From contig JAFQPI010000050.1 of assembly GCA_017411805.1 (NCBI GenBank), positions 17,887 through 81,886 on the forward strand: 64,000 nucleotides of DNA, given 5' to 3'. The DNA comes from Clostridia bacterium. Its GTDB lineage: Bacteria > Bacillota > Clostridia > Oscillospirales > CAG-272. Below, one piece after another: positions 26,814-35,039 of this stretch; position 1 is the first letter of the stretch, and each line of letters opens with the position of its first letter. The position numbers were made by a program, and so were the translations under genes. Under the pieces are notes generated by a model. That model saw nothing but the letters and a program-made list of their open reading frames with translations, ran no database searches and was not told where the DNA came from.

Positions 26814-27705
26814 TAAATTAAAAGCAGGTCTCGGAAAGACCAAAAATGCCCTTATGGGGCAGATAGATAACGTCCTCAAGGCTTTCGTCAAGATCGATGA
26901 GGATGCGCTTGAGGAGCTCGAGGAGGCTCTGATCTGTGCCGACGTCGGAGTTGCGGCAACAGAGGAGATCATTGAAATGCTCCGCGAGAGGATAAAGGAC
27001 AATCGACTCAAATCGCGCGAGGACACCGAGATCGCGATTCGCGAGATCATCTCGGAAATGATCGGTGAGGGCGAGCCCTTGAAGCTTGATACAACTCCTT
27101 CGGTAATCCTCGTCATCGGCGTAAACGGTGCGGGAAAGACCACATCGATCGGTAAGATATCCAACAGACTTCGCCAAGAGGGCAAAAAGGTCGTTGTTGC
27201 GGCGGCAGATACCTTCCGCGCGGCGGCTATTGATCAGCTTGCAGAGTGGTGCCGGAGATCGGGAGTTGAGCTTGTCAAGCAGACCGAGGGAAGTGACCCT
27301 GCGGCTGTGGTTTACGACGCAGCAAACTACGCGAGAAACCGCGGCGCGGACGTTCTCATCGTCGATACCGCAGGAAGACTCCACAACAAGAAAAATCTTA
27401 TGAACGAGCTTGCAAAGATCAACCGCGTTATCGACCGCGAGCTTCCCGGCGCATCACGCGAGAACCTTCTCGTTCTCGATGCTACAACGGGTCAGAATGC
27501 GATCCTGCAGGCAAAGGAATTCAAGAATGCCGCAGAGATCACGGGTCTCGTTCTAAATAAGCTTGACGGCACCGCAAAGGGCGGAATCGTCCTTTCGATC
27601 CGCAAGGAGCTTGGCATTCCCGTCAAATTTATCGGCGTCGGTGAGAAGATCGACGATATGCAGGAATTCGATGCAAAGGAATTTGCAGAGGCCCTCTTCA
27701 ATTAA
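26800..27705 (+). CDS. ftsY: Signal recognition particle receptor FtsY
   Basis: A 301-residue short FtsY without an acidic A domain. The N domain covers about 1-90 and the G domain has GVNGAGKT (107-114), DTAGR and NKLDGTAKGG. It docks ribosome-SRP complexes at the membrane. The ATG at 26800 was preferred over the TTG three bases earlier because AAAGGAG is 9 bases away and MGFLDKLK is the standard family start. Confidence 0.96.
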   Translation: MGFLDKLKAGLGKTKNALMGQIDNVLKAFVKIDEDALEELEEALICADVGVAATEEIIEMLRERIKDNRLKSREDTEIAIREIISEMIGEGEPLKLDTTPSVILVIGVNGAGKTTSIGKISNRLRQEGKKVVVAAADTFRAAAIDQLAEWCRRSGVELVKQTEGSDPAAVVYDAANYARNRGADVLIVDTAGRLHNKKNLMNELAKINRVIDRELPGASRENLLVLDATTGQNAILQAKEFKNAAEITGLVLNKLDGTAKGGIVLSIRKELGIPVKFIGVGEKIDDMQEFDAKEFAEALFN

Positions 27706-27714
27706 GGTGACGCT

Positions 27715-28365
27715 ATGAAAATTTGTATTGCATCCGGAAACCGCGGAAAGATCGCAGAGCTGCAGAAGCTCCTCTCCGAGTACATCACGGATATTGAGAT
27801 CGAGCTTGTCTCGCTCAAGGACGTCGGCTTTGAAGGCGACATCCTTGAAGACGGTGAGACCTTTGAGGAAAACGCACTTATCAAAGCACGTGCGGCGGCT
27901 GAGTTTTCGGGACTCTGCTCGATAGCGGACGATTCGGGACTCATAGTAAATGCGCTCGGCGGCGAGCCCGGAGTCTACTCCGCAAGATACGCGGGCGAGC
28001 CCTGTGATGACGCGAAGAACAACGAAAAGCTTCTCAAAAACCTCGAGGGAATCGGAGACAGAAGCGCGGCATTTGTCTGCACCATCGCTTGTGTGATCCC
28101 CGAGGGACAGCCTCTTTCGGGCGATCCCATCATCGGTACGGGATACTGTCCCGGCGAGATCCTCTTCAATCCCAGAGGAAAGGGCGGCTTCGGATATGAT
28201 CCCCTCTTCTGGTTCGATCCCTTTGGCAAGACCTTTGCCGAGATGAGCGCGGAAGAGAAGAACGCGATAAGCCACCGCGGCGCGGGCGTCAAGGCTTTTG
28301 CCGAAGCCTTCAATAAGCGTATCGCGGAGGAAAAAGAAAAACTTTGGAAAAGGTACGGATTATGA
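27715..28365 (+). CDS. rdgB: XTP/dITP diphosphatase (RdgB/HAM1)
   Basis: A 216-residue housecleaning nucleotide pyrophosphatase that removes ITP, dITP and XTP. The phosphate-binding SGNRGK-like start, DDSGL and FGYDPLFW motifs are intact. It follows ftsY by 9 bases and overlaps yhbY by an ATGA junction. Confidence 0.94.
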   Translation: MKICIASGNRGKIAELQKLLSEYITDIEIELVSLKDVGFEGDILEDGETFEENALIKARAAAEFSGLCSIADDSGLIVNALGGEPGVYSARYAGEPCDDAKNNEKLLKNLEGIGDRSAAFVCTIACVIPEGQPLSGDPIIGTGYCPGEILFNPRGKGGFGYDPLFWFDPFGKTFAEMSAEEKNAISHRGAGVKAFAEAFNKRIAEEKEKLWKRYGL

Positions 28366-28655
28366 TATTAACTTCTAAACAAAGAGCGTATCTTCGCTCG
28401 CTCGCAACTACCGAGCCTACCATCATGCAGATCGGGAAGGACGGCATCGGCGAGAATCTCGTAAAAACGGTCTCGGACGCGCTTGAGGCTCGCGAGCTTA
28501 TCAAGCTTTCGGTTCTCGATAACTGCGCGTGGACACCCCGTGAGTCTGCTGAGGCACTTGCCGAGGCTACAGATTCCGCGGTCGTATGCACCGTAGGGAA
28601 GAAGCTGGTTCTTTACCGCCCGTCGAAGAAGAACCCGAAGATCGAGCTTCAATGA
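28362..28655 (+). CDS. yhbY: YhbY-family (CRM domain) RNA-binding protein
   Basis: A 97-residue single CRM domain protein, the usual length. The start LTSKQRAYLRSLA and the GxxG-like loop in IGKDGIGENLV are visible. E. coli YhbY associates with pre-50S particles. The ATG at 28362 overlaps the rdgB stop (ATGA); an upstream TTG at 28344 has no ribosome site. It overlaps nadD by another ATGA. Confidence 0.92.
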   Translation: MILTSKQRAYLRSLATTEPTIMQIGKDGIGENLVKTVSDALEARELIKLSVLDNCAWTPRESAEALAEATDSAVVCTVGKKLVLYRPSKKNPKIELQ

Positions 28656-29275
28656 ACGCTTATAACGAAAACATCAGACGCGTGGGGATCTACGGCGGAA
28701 CCTTCGCGCCGCCCCATAACGGACATGTTGAAGCCGCTAAGGCTTTTATGAGACAGATGAGGCTTGACTATCTTTTCGTCATCCCCGCCGCAATTCCGCC
28801 GCATAAGCAGCTGGATTTCGTTGCCGATCCTCTCGACCGACTCAAAATGTGCGAGCTTGCTTTCAGCGGCATCGAGGGCGTTATCGTCAGTGATCTTGAG
28901 CTCCGACGCGGTGGAGTCAGCTACACCGTTGATACTCTCCGCGAGCTGACAGCACCCGATACGCGCCTCTTCCTCTTCTGCGGTACCGATATGTTCCTGA
29001 CTCTCGATCAATGGTACCAAGCGGAAGAGATATTCAAGCTATGCTACCCCATATATATCCGCCGTGAGAACGATCCCTTCATAACGAACAAGATACTTAA
29101 AAAGATCGGCGAATATACCGAAAAATATAACGCCATCGTCCGCCGAGTTGTCACCGAGCCGATCGAGCTTTCCTCGAGCCTTGTGAGGAAAACTTTGCGC
29201 GAGGGCGGAGATATTTCGACGATGGTAGATCCAAAGGTTAAAAAGTATATCGAAGACCATTGCTTGTTCAGATGA
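28652..29275 (+). CDS. nadD: Nicotinate-nucleotide adenylyltransferase
   Basis: A 207-residue enzyme forming deamido-NAD from NaMN and ATP. Motif GGTFAPPHNGH (15-25) and the C-terminal SSSLVRKTLREG are present. The ATG overlapping the yhbY stop gives the usual length; longer upstream starts would run inside yhbY. The nadD-yqeK-LCP-rsfS-leuS order is widespread in Firmicutes. Confidence 0.95.
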   Translation: MNAYNENIRRVGIYGGTFAPPHNGHVEAAKAFMRQMRLDYLFVIPAAIPPHKQLDFVADPLDRLKMCELAFSGIEGVIVSDLELRRGGVSYTVDTLRELTAPDTRLFLFCGTDMFLTLDQWYQAEEIFKLCYPIYIRRENDPFITNKILKKIGEYTEKYNAIVRRVVTEPIELSSSLVRKTLREGGDISTMVDPKVKKYIEDHCLFR

Positions 29276-29907
29276 TTACTCCAATACAAATTGAAAAGCT
29301 CAGAGAAGACGTTTCTTCGGTACTGACGGAAAAGCGTATGAATCACGTTCTTGCAGTTGAAAAAATGTCTTTCAGACTCGGGCTGCTATACTTCTTCGGT
29401 GATGATGAATCCTTGATGCTTCTTCGGGTTGCGGCACTGCTTCACGACGTTACCAAAGAGATTTCGGATGGCGAACAGCTCGATATTTTGAAAAACCACA
29501 ATATTGAGCCTCTCCCCGAGGAACTTGCTTCAATGCCGACGATCCACGCGCTGACTGCGGCAGTTGTGATCCCCGAGAGATTTCCCGCTTTTGCCGATGA
29601 AAGAGTGCTCAATGCAGTTCGTTATCATACTACGGGCAGAGAGGGAATGAGCATTTTTGAAAAGATCATTTTCCTCGCCGATTTTATCGACGAAACGAGG
29701 ACCTATCCCAACTGCATTGCTCTTCGTAACGATTTCTTCGCCGCAAATCCCGAGTATATGGATTACGAGGAGCGCGTACGTCACCTTGACCGCGCCGCAC
29801 TTCGTTCGATCGAAGACACTCTTGCTCATTTGCGCGGCAAGGGCAGAGCGATCCATCCTCTTACTCTCTCCGCACGCGCCGATCTGAAAGCGAGGCTCGA
29901 ACGATGA
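29272..29907 (+). CDS. yqeK: YqeK-type HD-domain hydrolase (bis(5'-nucleosyl)-tetraphosphatase)
   Basis: A 211-residue HD-domain protein. The metal ligands include His25 (MNHVLAVEKMS) and His58-Asp59 (ALLHDVTKE), with HTTGREGMS and FLADFIDETR later. YqeK enzymes split Ap4A symmetrically to ADP. The start overlaps the nadD stop (ATGA at 29272-29275), and its own stop overlaps the next gene the same way. Confidence 0.93.
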   Translation: MITPIQIEKLREDVSSVLTEKRMNHVLAVEKMSFRLGLLYFFGDDESLMLLRVAALLHDVTKEISDGEQLDILKNHNIEPLPEELASMPTIHALTAAVVIPERFPAFADERVLNAVRYHTTGREGMSIFEKIIFLADFIDETRTYPNCIALRNDFFAANPEYMDYEERVRHLDRAALRSIEDTLAHLRGKGRAIHPLTLSARADLKARLER

Positions 29908-30980
29908 AGCTTGATAAGATCTACGTTATCGGACTCATAATAATTTTGTCACTCGCCTTGATTCTGTGTTCGCTGTTGGCACTCAAGGCTGCACTATATC
30001 GGCCGGAAGCTGATACGGGTGTTCCTTTCTCGGATAACGTACCTATGTCTCCCCCTCCCGATAACCGCCCCGAAAGCGTGATCGGTGATGTGACTACCGC
30101 TGAGACGCCCGATTACGTCAGAGATAAGGACAAATATCTCTTCCTTGCAGTCGGAGTTGACAAGGCTTCGGGCAGAGGCGACGCGATAATGCTTATCTCG
30201 TTTGATATTCCGAGCGGAGCTGTTTCGGTCATGCAGATCCCGCGCGATACCTATATCGAATGGGACGGTAAAGAGGATAAGATCAATTCTATCGTCCTTG
30301 ACCGTGACGTATACGCTATGCGGGATATTATTGAGGTAACGCTTTGCGTCAATATCGACTATACCGCTCTTATAGACCTCGAGGCTCTTGAGGTAATGGT
30401 TGATTCAGTCGGCGGTGTTGAGATAAACGTACCCTTTGATATGAAATACAGCGATCCTTTCCAGGATCTCTACATTGATCTCAAAGCAGGTCTGCAAGTG
30501 CTTGACGGCAAAAAGGCAACAGATTTCATTCGTTTTCGCTCGGATTACGCCGACGGTGATCTCGGAAGGATAGATGCGCAAAAGCAATTCATGTCCTCTC
30601 TTTTCAAAAAGGTCATAAACGAGATGAATCTCGCGCAGGCAGTGTCTTTGGCACGCGGTATTCTGCCGATGATTGAAACAGATCTGACCATCGAAGACGC
30701 TGCGTATTTCGCGGGCAAATTCTTCGCGGCGGCCGAGCGAAAGCTGACAATGCTGACAGCACCCGGCTTTCAGCTCCATAAAACCAACCCAGAGGCGTGG
30801 TATTACGTTCTTTCGAGAGGCGGAACCCTCGAGGCAATCAACACTTATTTTAACGTATATGAAAATGATATAACCGATGCGATCTTCGATCCATCCCTTA
30901 TACTTTGTAAGGAAGAGGATGATGATTTCCTCCGAATATATAAATACTCAATGCTCCCTCCGAAACCCGTTGAGGGCTAA
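29904..30980 (+). CDS. LytR-CpsA-Psr (LCP) family protein
   Basis: A 358-residue membrane-anchored protein: one transmembrane segment (about residues 7-28), a linker, then an LCP domain (about 75-270) with FLAVGVD, GRGDAIMLIS and MQIPRDTYI. LCP enzymes ligate wall polymers such as teichoic acids to peptidoglycan outside the membrane. The linked glycopolymer is unknown. It overlaps yqeK by 4 bases. Confidence 0.9.
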   Translation: MKLDKIYVIGLIIILSLALILCSLLALKAALYRPEADTGVPFSDNVPMSPPPDNRPESVIGDVTTAETPDYVRDKDKYLFLAVGVDKASGRGDAIMLISFDIPSGAVSVMQIPRDTYIEWDGKEDKINSIVLDRDVYAMRDIIEVTLCVNIDYTALIDLEALEVMVDSVGGVEINVPFDMKYSDPFQDLYIDLKAGLQVLDGKKATDFIRFRSDYADGDLGRIDAQKQFMSSLFKKVINEMNLAQAVSLARGILPMIETDLTIEDAAYFAGKFFAAAERKLTMLTAPGFQLHKTNPEAWYYVLSRGGTLEAINTYFNVYENDITDAIFDPSLILCKEEDDDFLRIYKYSMLPPKPVEG

Positions 30981-31020
30981 ACACAAAAATTATTTCTGAA
31001 TATAGAAAGGAAAACAAAGA

Positions 31021-31418
31021 TGGAAAACAATCAGTTCTCCGTAACCGTTGAAAAGGACGAGCAGGGCTTCGAGAATTCTCTCTCGCTCGCAAAGGCAGTC
31101 TACAAGGTACTTGACCACAAGAACGGCGAAGACATCGCTGTAATGCGCGTCGGCGATAAGATCGACCTTACCGACTATTTCGTGCTTTGCACAGCTCAGT
31201 CCAACACTCACGTAAAAGCTCTTACCGACGAGGTAGAGTATCAGCTTGAGAAGATCGAGATCAAGGCGGACCGCGTTGAAGGCAGAGGCTCTGATAACTC
31301 CTGGATGGTCATGGACTACGGCAGAGTTATCGTTCATATCTTCAGCCGTGAGATGCGCGAGTTTTATAACCTCGATAAGCTCTATTCGGATACCGAACAG
31401 ATCAAAGTAGAAGACTAA
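31021..31418 (+). CDS. rsfS: Ribosome silencing factor RsfS
   Basis: A 132-residue RsfS/Iojap protein that binds L14 and keeps ribosomal subunits apart when nutrients are scarce. The conserved IDLTDYFVLCTAQSNTHVKAL and WMVMDYGRVIVHIFSREMREFYNL blocks are present. It has an AAAGGA site and precedes leuS by 30 bases. Confidence 0.95.
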
Positions 31419-31448
31419 AATCAATTCCTAATTCAAGGAGCACATATC

Positions 31449-33863
31449 ATGAGAAACAATTTCAGAGATTTTGAAAAGAAATGGCAAGCGCGCTGGGATG
31501 AGGAAAAGGCGTTCCACGCGGCTGATCCCGGCGAGAAGGGAAGCGAAAAGCCGAAGTTCTACGCTCTCGTTGAATTCCCCTATCCGAGCGGATCGGGTAT
31601 GCACGTCGGACACATCAAGGCATATTCCGGCCTTGAGGTAGTCTCAAGAAAGAGAAGAATGGACGGCTACAACGTCCTCTTCCCGATGGGCTTTGACGCT
31701 TTCGGTCTGCCCACGGAAAACACCGCTGTAAAGACGGGCGTTCATCCCAGAATCGTTACAGATAACAATATTGCGAAGTTCACAAATCAGCTCCGCCGCG
31801 TAGGTTTTGCTCTCGATTGGGATCGCGTTGTTGATACCACCGATGAGGACTACTACCGCTGGACACAGTGGATCTTCCTCAAGATGTTCGAAAACGGTCT
31901 CGCGTTCCGCGATACCGCGCTCGTAAACTACTGCCCCAACTGTAAGGTCGTTCTCTCGAACGAGGACTCGCAGGGCGGCAAATGCGATATCTGTCATTCG
32001 GATATCATCCAGAAGTCCAAGGACGTATGGTACCTCCGCATCACTGAGTATGCAGATAAGCTTCTGAACGGACTTGGTGACGTTGACTATCTGCCCAACA
32101 TCAAGCAGCAGCAGGTCAACTGGATCGGTCGTTCCGAGGGTGCGTTCATCAATTTCTCGATAGCAGAGGTTGACGAAAAGCTCCGCGTTTATACTACAAG
32201 ACCCGATACGATCTTCGGTGTGACATTCATGGTCATCGCGCCCGAGCATCCTCTTATCGACAAGTATTCGGATAAGATCAAGAATATGGATGCCGTTCTC
32301 GCATACCGCGAGGAATGCGCGAAGAAGACCGAGTTTGAGCGTACACAGCTCGTTAAGGATAAGACCGGTGTTTGCCTCGACGGCATCTCGGGTATCAATC
32401 CCATCACCGGCAAGAATATCCCGATCTATATTGCAGACTACGTAATGATGGGCTACGGAACAGGCGCGATCATGGCTGTTCCCGCACACGACAGCCGCGA
32501 CTGGGAGTTCGCTCGCAAGTTCGGTATTGACATCATCGAAGTCATCAAGGGCGGTGATATCGAGAAGGAAGCATACGCAGGCGACGGCGAAATGGTCAAC
32601 TCGGGCTTCCTCAACGGAATCTCCGTCAAGTCTGAAGCCATCAAGCGCGCGACCGAGGAACTGAAGAAGCTCGGAGTCGGCGAGGGCGGCGTACAGTACA
32701 AAATGAAGGATTGGGCGTTCAACCGCCAGAGATACTGGGGCGAGCCCATCCCGATCGTACATTGCCCGCATTGCGGAATGGTTCCCGTACCCTACGAGGA
32801 GCTTCCTCTCCGCCTGCCTCCTATGGAGGAGTTCGCGCCTGGTGTTGGCGGCGAATCGCCTCTTGCGAGAATCGATGAATTTGTTAATTGCACCTGCCCC
32901 AAGTGCGGCGCGGCGGCAAAGAGAGAGACCGACACAATGCCTCAGTGGGCAGGCTCGTCCTGGTACTATCTCCGCTATATCGATCCGCACAATGAGGATA
33001 CACTCGCGGATCCCACAAAGCTTGATTATTGGCTCCCCGTCGACTGGTACAACGGCGGTATGGAGCACGTAACCCGCCATATGATCTATTCAAGATTCTG
33101 GCATCACTTCCTCTATGACATCGGCGCAGTACCTACCGCAGAGCCCTACGCGAAGAGAACCGCACAGGGACTTATTCTCGGCGCGGACGGTGAGAAGATG
33201 AGTAAATCCCGCGGCAACGGCGTTGACCCCAACGACGTTATCGACACCTACGGCGCAGACGTTCTCCGCACCTACGTCCTCTTTATGGGTGACTACGGCG
33301 CAGCAGCTCCCTGGAACGAGAGCAGCGTACGCGGATGCAAGAGATTCCTTGACAGAGTTGCCGATCTTTGCGATATTGCAAAGGGCAACGGAGTAACCTC
33401 GGCTCTCGAGGTACCCTTCCACAAGACGATCAAGAAGGTCACCGAGGACATCGAGGCTATGAAGTTCAATACCGCTATTGCGGCTATGATGGAGCTTCTC
33501 AACAAGATCTACGATTGCGGAAGCCTCACACGTGACGAGCTTCTTACCTATGCAACGCTCCTTTGCCCCTTCGCTCCTCACCTCTGCGAGGAGATCAACG
33601 AAGTTCTCGGCGGCAAGGGTCTGCTTTCGCTTGCTAAGTGGCCGAGCTACGACGAGGCAAAGACTGTTGACGCATCCATCGAGGTTGCAGTACAGATCAA
33701 CGGTAAGGTCCGCGCAACCGTCGTGCTTCCCATCAACTGCCCGAAGGATGAGGCAATTGCCATCGCAAAGGCTGACGAGAGAATCGCTGCCGCGATCGAG
33801 GGCAAGACCGTCATCAAGGAGATCGCAGTTCCCAATAAGATCGTTAATATCGTAGTAAAATAA
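31449..33863 (+). CDS. leuS: Leucyl-tRNA synthetase
   Basis: An 804-residue class I synthetase. The HIGH motif is HVGH (52-55), the editing domain CP1 covers about 225-400, and KMSKS is at 583-587; a C-terminal anticodon-binding domain follows. Zinc-ribbon cysteines appear in NYCPNCKVVLS...CDICHS and again near CPHCGMVP. With only 30 bases upstream, there is no room for a T-box leader. Confidence 0.97.
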   Translation: MRNNFRDFEKKWQARWDEEKAFHAADPGEKGSEKPKFYALVEFPYPSGSGMHVGHIKAYSGLEVVSRKRRMDGYNVLFPMGFDAFGLPTENTAVKTGVHPRIVTDNNIAKFTNQLRRVGFALDWDRVVDTTDEDYYRWTQWIFLKMFENGLAFRDTALVNYCPNCKVVLSNEDSQGGKCDICHSDIIQKSKDVWYLRITEYADKLLNGLGDVDYLPNIKQQQVNWIGRSEGAFINFSIAEVDEKLRVYTTRPDTIFGVTFMVIAPEHPLIDKYSDKIKNMDAVLAYREECAKKTEFERTQLVKDKTGVCLDGISGINPITGKNIPIYIADYVMMGYGTGAIMAVPAHDSRDWEFARKFGIDIIEVIKGGDIEKEAYAGDGEMVNSGFLNGISVKSEAIKRATEELKKLGVGEGGVQYKMKDWAFNRQRYWGEPIPIVHCPHCGMVPVPYEELPLRLPPMEEFAPGVGGESPLARIDEFVNCTCPKCGAAAKRETDTMPQWAGSSWYYLRYIDPHNEDTLADPTKLDYWLPVDWYNGGMEHVTRHMIYSRFWHHFLYDIGAVPTAEPYAKRTAQGLILGADGEKMSKSRGNGVDPNDVIDTYGADVLRTYVLFMGDYGAAAPWNESSVRGCKRFLDRVADLCDIAKGNGVTSALEVPFHKTIKKVTEDIEAMKFNTAIAAMMELLNKIYDCGSLTRDELLTYATLLCPFAPHLCEEINEVLGGKGLLSLAKWPSYDEAKTVDASIEVAVQINGKVRATVVLPINCPKDEAIAIAKADERIAAAIEGKTVIKEIAVPNKIVNIVVK

Positions 33864-33875
33864 GAATTATGTGCT

Positions 33876-33945
33876 CAATTTGGGGCAAAAATAGAAAAAG
33901 AATGTAAGAAAATTACGAAAATCTATTGACATTTGCCCCAAATTG
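33876..33945. repeat. 14-bp perfect inverted repeat overlapping the rpsU promoter
   Basis: CAATTTGGGGCAAA (33876-33889) and TTTGCCCCAAATTG (33932-33945) are exact inverse copies, 42 bases apart. Each contains the dyad CCAA(A/T)TTGG. The second copy fills most of the spacer between the -35 and -10 of the rpsU promoter. It could be a paired operator or the stem of a leuS terminator; no T-run follows. Confidence 0.75.
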
Positions 33946-33954
33946 GTGTATAAT
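33926..33954 (+). promoter_or_regulatory. Sigma-A promoter of rpsU
   Basis: TTGACA (33926-33931), 17-base spacer, TATAAT (33949-33954), about 42 bases before the rpsU ATG. Confidence 0.88.
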
Positions 33955-33996
33955 ATTTCCGTTAATTTCTTTGTTAGCGAGGGGAGGGAAATAAAA

Positions 33997-34173
33997 ATGG
34001 CAGAAGTTAAGCTCAGAGAAGGCGAATCTCTTGATAACGCTCTTCGTCGCTTCAAGAAGCAGTGTGCACGCTCCGGTGTACTCGCAGAGCTCCGTAAGAG
34101 AGAGCACTATGAAAAGCCCAGCGTAAAGCGCAAGAAGAAGTCTGAAGCAGCAAGAAAGAGAAAGTATAAATAA
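33997..34173 (+). CDS. rpsU: 30S ribosomal protein S21
   Basis: A 58-residue basic protein matching S21 ([41 protein letters not shown]...). The ATG at 33997 follows GGGGAGGGAA; a longer upstream frame lacks a ribosome site. It is a single-gene unit with its own promoter and terminator. Confidence 0.97.
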   Translation: MAEVKLREGESLDNALRRFKKQCARSGVLAELRKREHYEKPSVKRKKKSEAARKRKYK

Positions 34174-34192
34174 GCTTTTCTCAATGAAAGAT

Positions 34193-34225
34193 ACAGGCAA
34201 GTCCCAAGTGATTTGCCTGTTTTTT
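34193..34225 (+). terminator. Intrinsic terminator of rpsU
   Basis: ACAGGCAA (34193-34200) pairs with TTGCCTGT (34213-34220), followed directly by a T-run. Confidence 0.9.
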
Positions 34226-34260
34226 CATACAAAAAAATCGGAAATATTCGGTCAAAACTA

Positions 34261-34289
34261 TTGACTTTTCAGTATCTGTGTGCTATACT
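34261..34289 (+). promoter_or_regulatory. Sigma-A promoter of the small membrane protein-HIT unit
   Basis: TTGACT (34261-34266), 17-base spacer, TATACT (34284-34289). Confidence 0.75.
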
Positions 34290-34323
34290 TTAAGTACCTA
34301 AATTAATGAAAGAGGTATTTAAA

Positions 34324-34554
34324 ATGGAATCGCTTATTAAAGCAATTGACAATCTTCCTAAGTTAGTCAAGCTCATCCTTTGTCTCCCCGCTGTTGCTAT
34401 CATCTGGGAAATCTATCGTCTCTGCCTCAGCTTTCAGAAGCAGAATTGGGTTGGCGTAATTCTCGCTATCGTTCTCATCTGCTGCGCTCCCTTCATGTGG
34501 CTTGTAGACCTTATCTGCATTCTCCTGAACGGCAAGATCTGGTGGATCGACTAA
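34324..34554 (+). CDS. Small hydrophobic membrane protein, unknown function
   Basis: A 76-residue protein I do not recognise. Two hydrophobic stretches (about residues 15-35 and 44-70) suggest two membrane helices with a short polar loop (SFQKQNW). It ends in LLNGKIWWID. The ATG at 34324 has AAAGAGG 8 bases upstream; an in-frame ATG at 34306 has none. It has its own promoter and is 9 bases ahead of the HIT gene, so the two are co-transcribed. Confidence 0.75.
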   Translation: MESLIKAIDNLPKLVKLILCLPAVAIIWEIYRLCLSFQKQNWVGVILAIVLICCAPFMWLVDLICILLNGKIWWID

Positions 34555-34563
34555 TTAATTAAA

Positions 34564-34902
34564 ATGAATTGCCTATTCTGCGAGATCATCAAGGGTAACA
34601 TTCCGTCGTCAAAGGTTTATGAGGACGAATACGTTTATGCTTTCCGTGATATTAATCCTCAAGCTCCCGTACATATTCTCCTGGTGCCGAAGGTTCACAT
34701 CTCGTCCGTTGATGAGATCAATGCGGAAAACAGCGTATACGTCGCAAAGATATTCGAAAAGATACCCGAGATCGCCAAGAGCGAGAATCTCGGCGGCGGT
34801 TACCGTGTGATCACAAACTGCGGCGCCGATGCTTGCCAGTCGGTAAAGCATCTGCATTTCCATATTCTCGGCGGCACTCAGCTTATCGAGAAAATGGGTT
34901 GA
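34564..34902 (+). CDS. HIT-family (Hint-type) nucleotide-binding protein
   Basis: A 112-residue HIT protein. The triad motif HLHFH is at 96-100, and an N-terminal CLFCEIIKG pair of cysteines is typical of the zinc-binding Hint subgroup. Such proteins hydrolyse AMP-lysine or AMP-amide bonds; the physiological substrate is unknown. A terminator follows immediately. Confidence 0.93.
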   Translation: MNCLFCEIIKGNIPSSKVYEDEYVYAFRDINPQAPVHILLVPKVHISSVDEINAENSVYVAKIFEKIPEIAKSENLGGGYRVITNCGADACQSVKHLHFHILGGTQLIEKMG

Positions 34903-34906
34903 TCTT

Positions 34907-34942
34907 ATAAAAGCGATCTGACTTATGTCCGATCGCTTTTAT
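34907..34942 (+). terminator. Intrinsic terminator after the HIT gene
   Basis: Perfect 12-bp stem ATAAAAGCGATC (34907-34918) with GATCGCTTTTAT (34931-34942), T-rich downstream. Confidence 0.88.
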
Positions 34943-34970
34943 TGTTTATTTTTTATTTATCATTTGGTAA

Positions 34971-34998
34971 TTGATTGAATGGGTTTAAGTGGTATAAT
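34971..34998 (+). promoter_or_regulatory. Putative promoter of the transglutaminase surface protein gene
   Basis: TTGATT (34971-34976), 16-base spacer, TATAAT (34993-34998), about 40 bases before the ATG. Confidence 0.7.
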
Positions 34999-35039
34999 AT
35001 AATAGATTATAATAAAAAGACGGAATTAGGGTTTAATAT

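Noticed and set aside
25178-27185. Long Ser/Arg-rich antisense frames (25178-26050 and 25965-27185) opposite smc and ftsY.
   Set aside because: Composition is typical of the complement of coiled-coil genes; no start signals.
31419-31448. T-box leader before leuS.
   Set aside because: Only 30 bases separate rsfS from leuS and no promoter is present.
31644-33080. A 478-codon open frame opposite leuS.
   Set aside because: It is the codon-usage shadow of leuS on the other strand; no ribosome site or family pattern.
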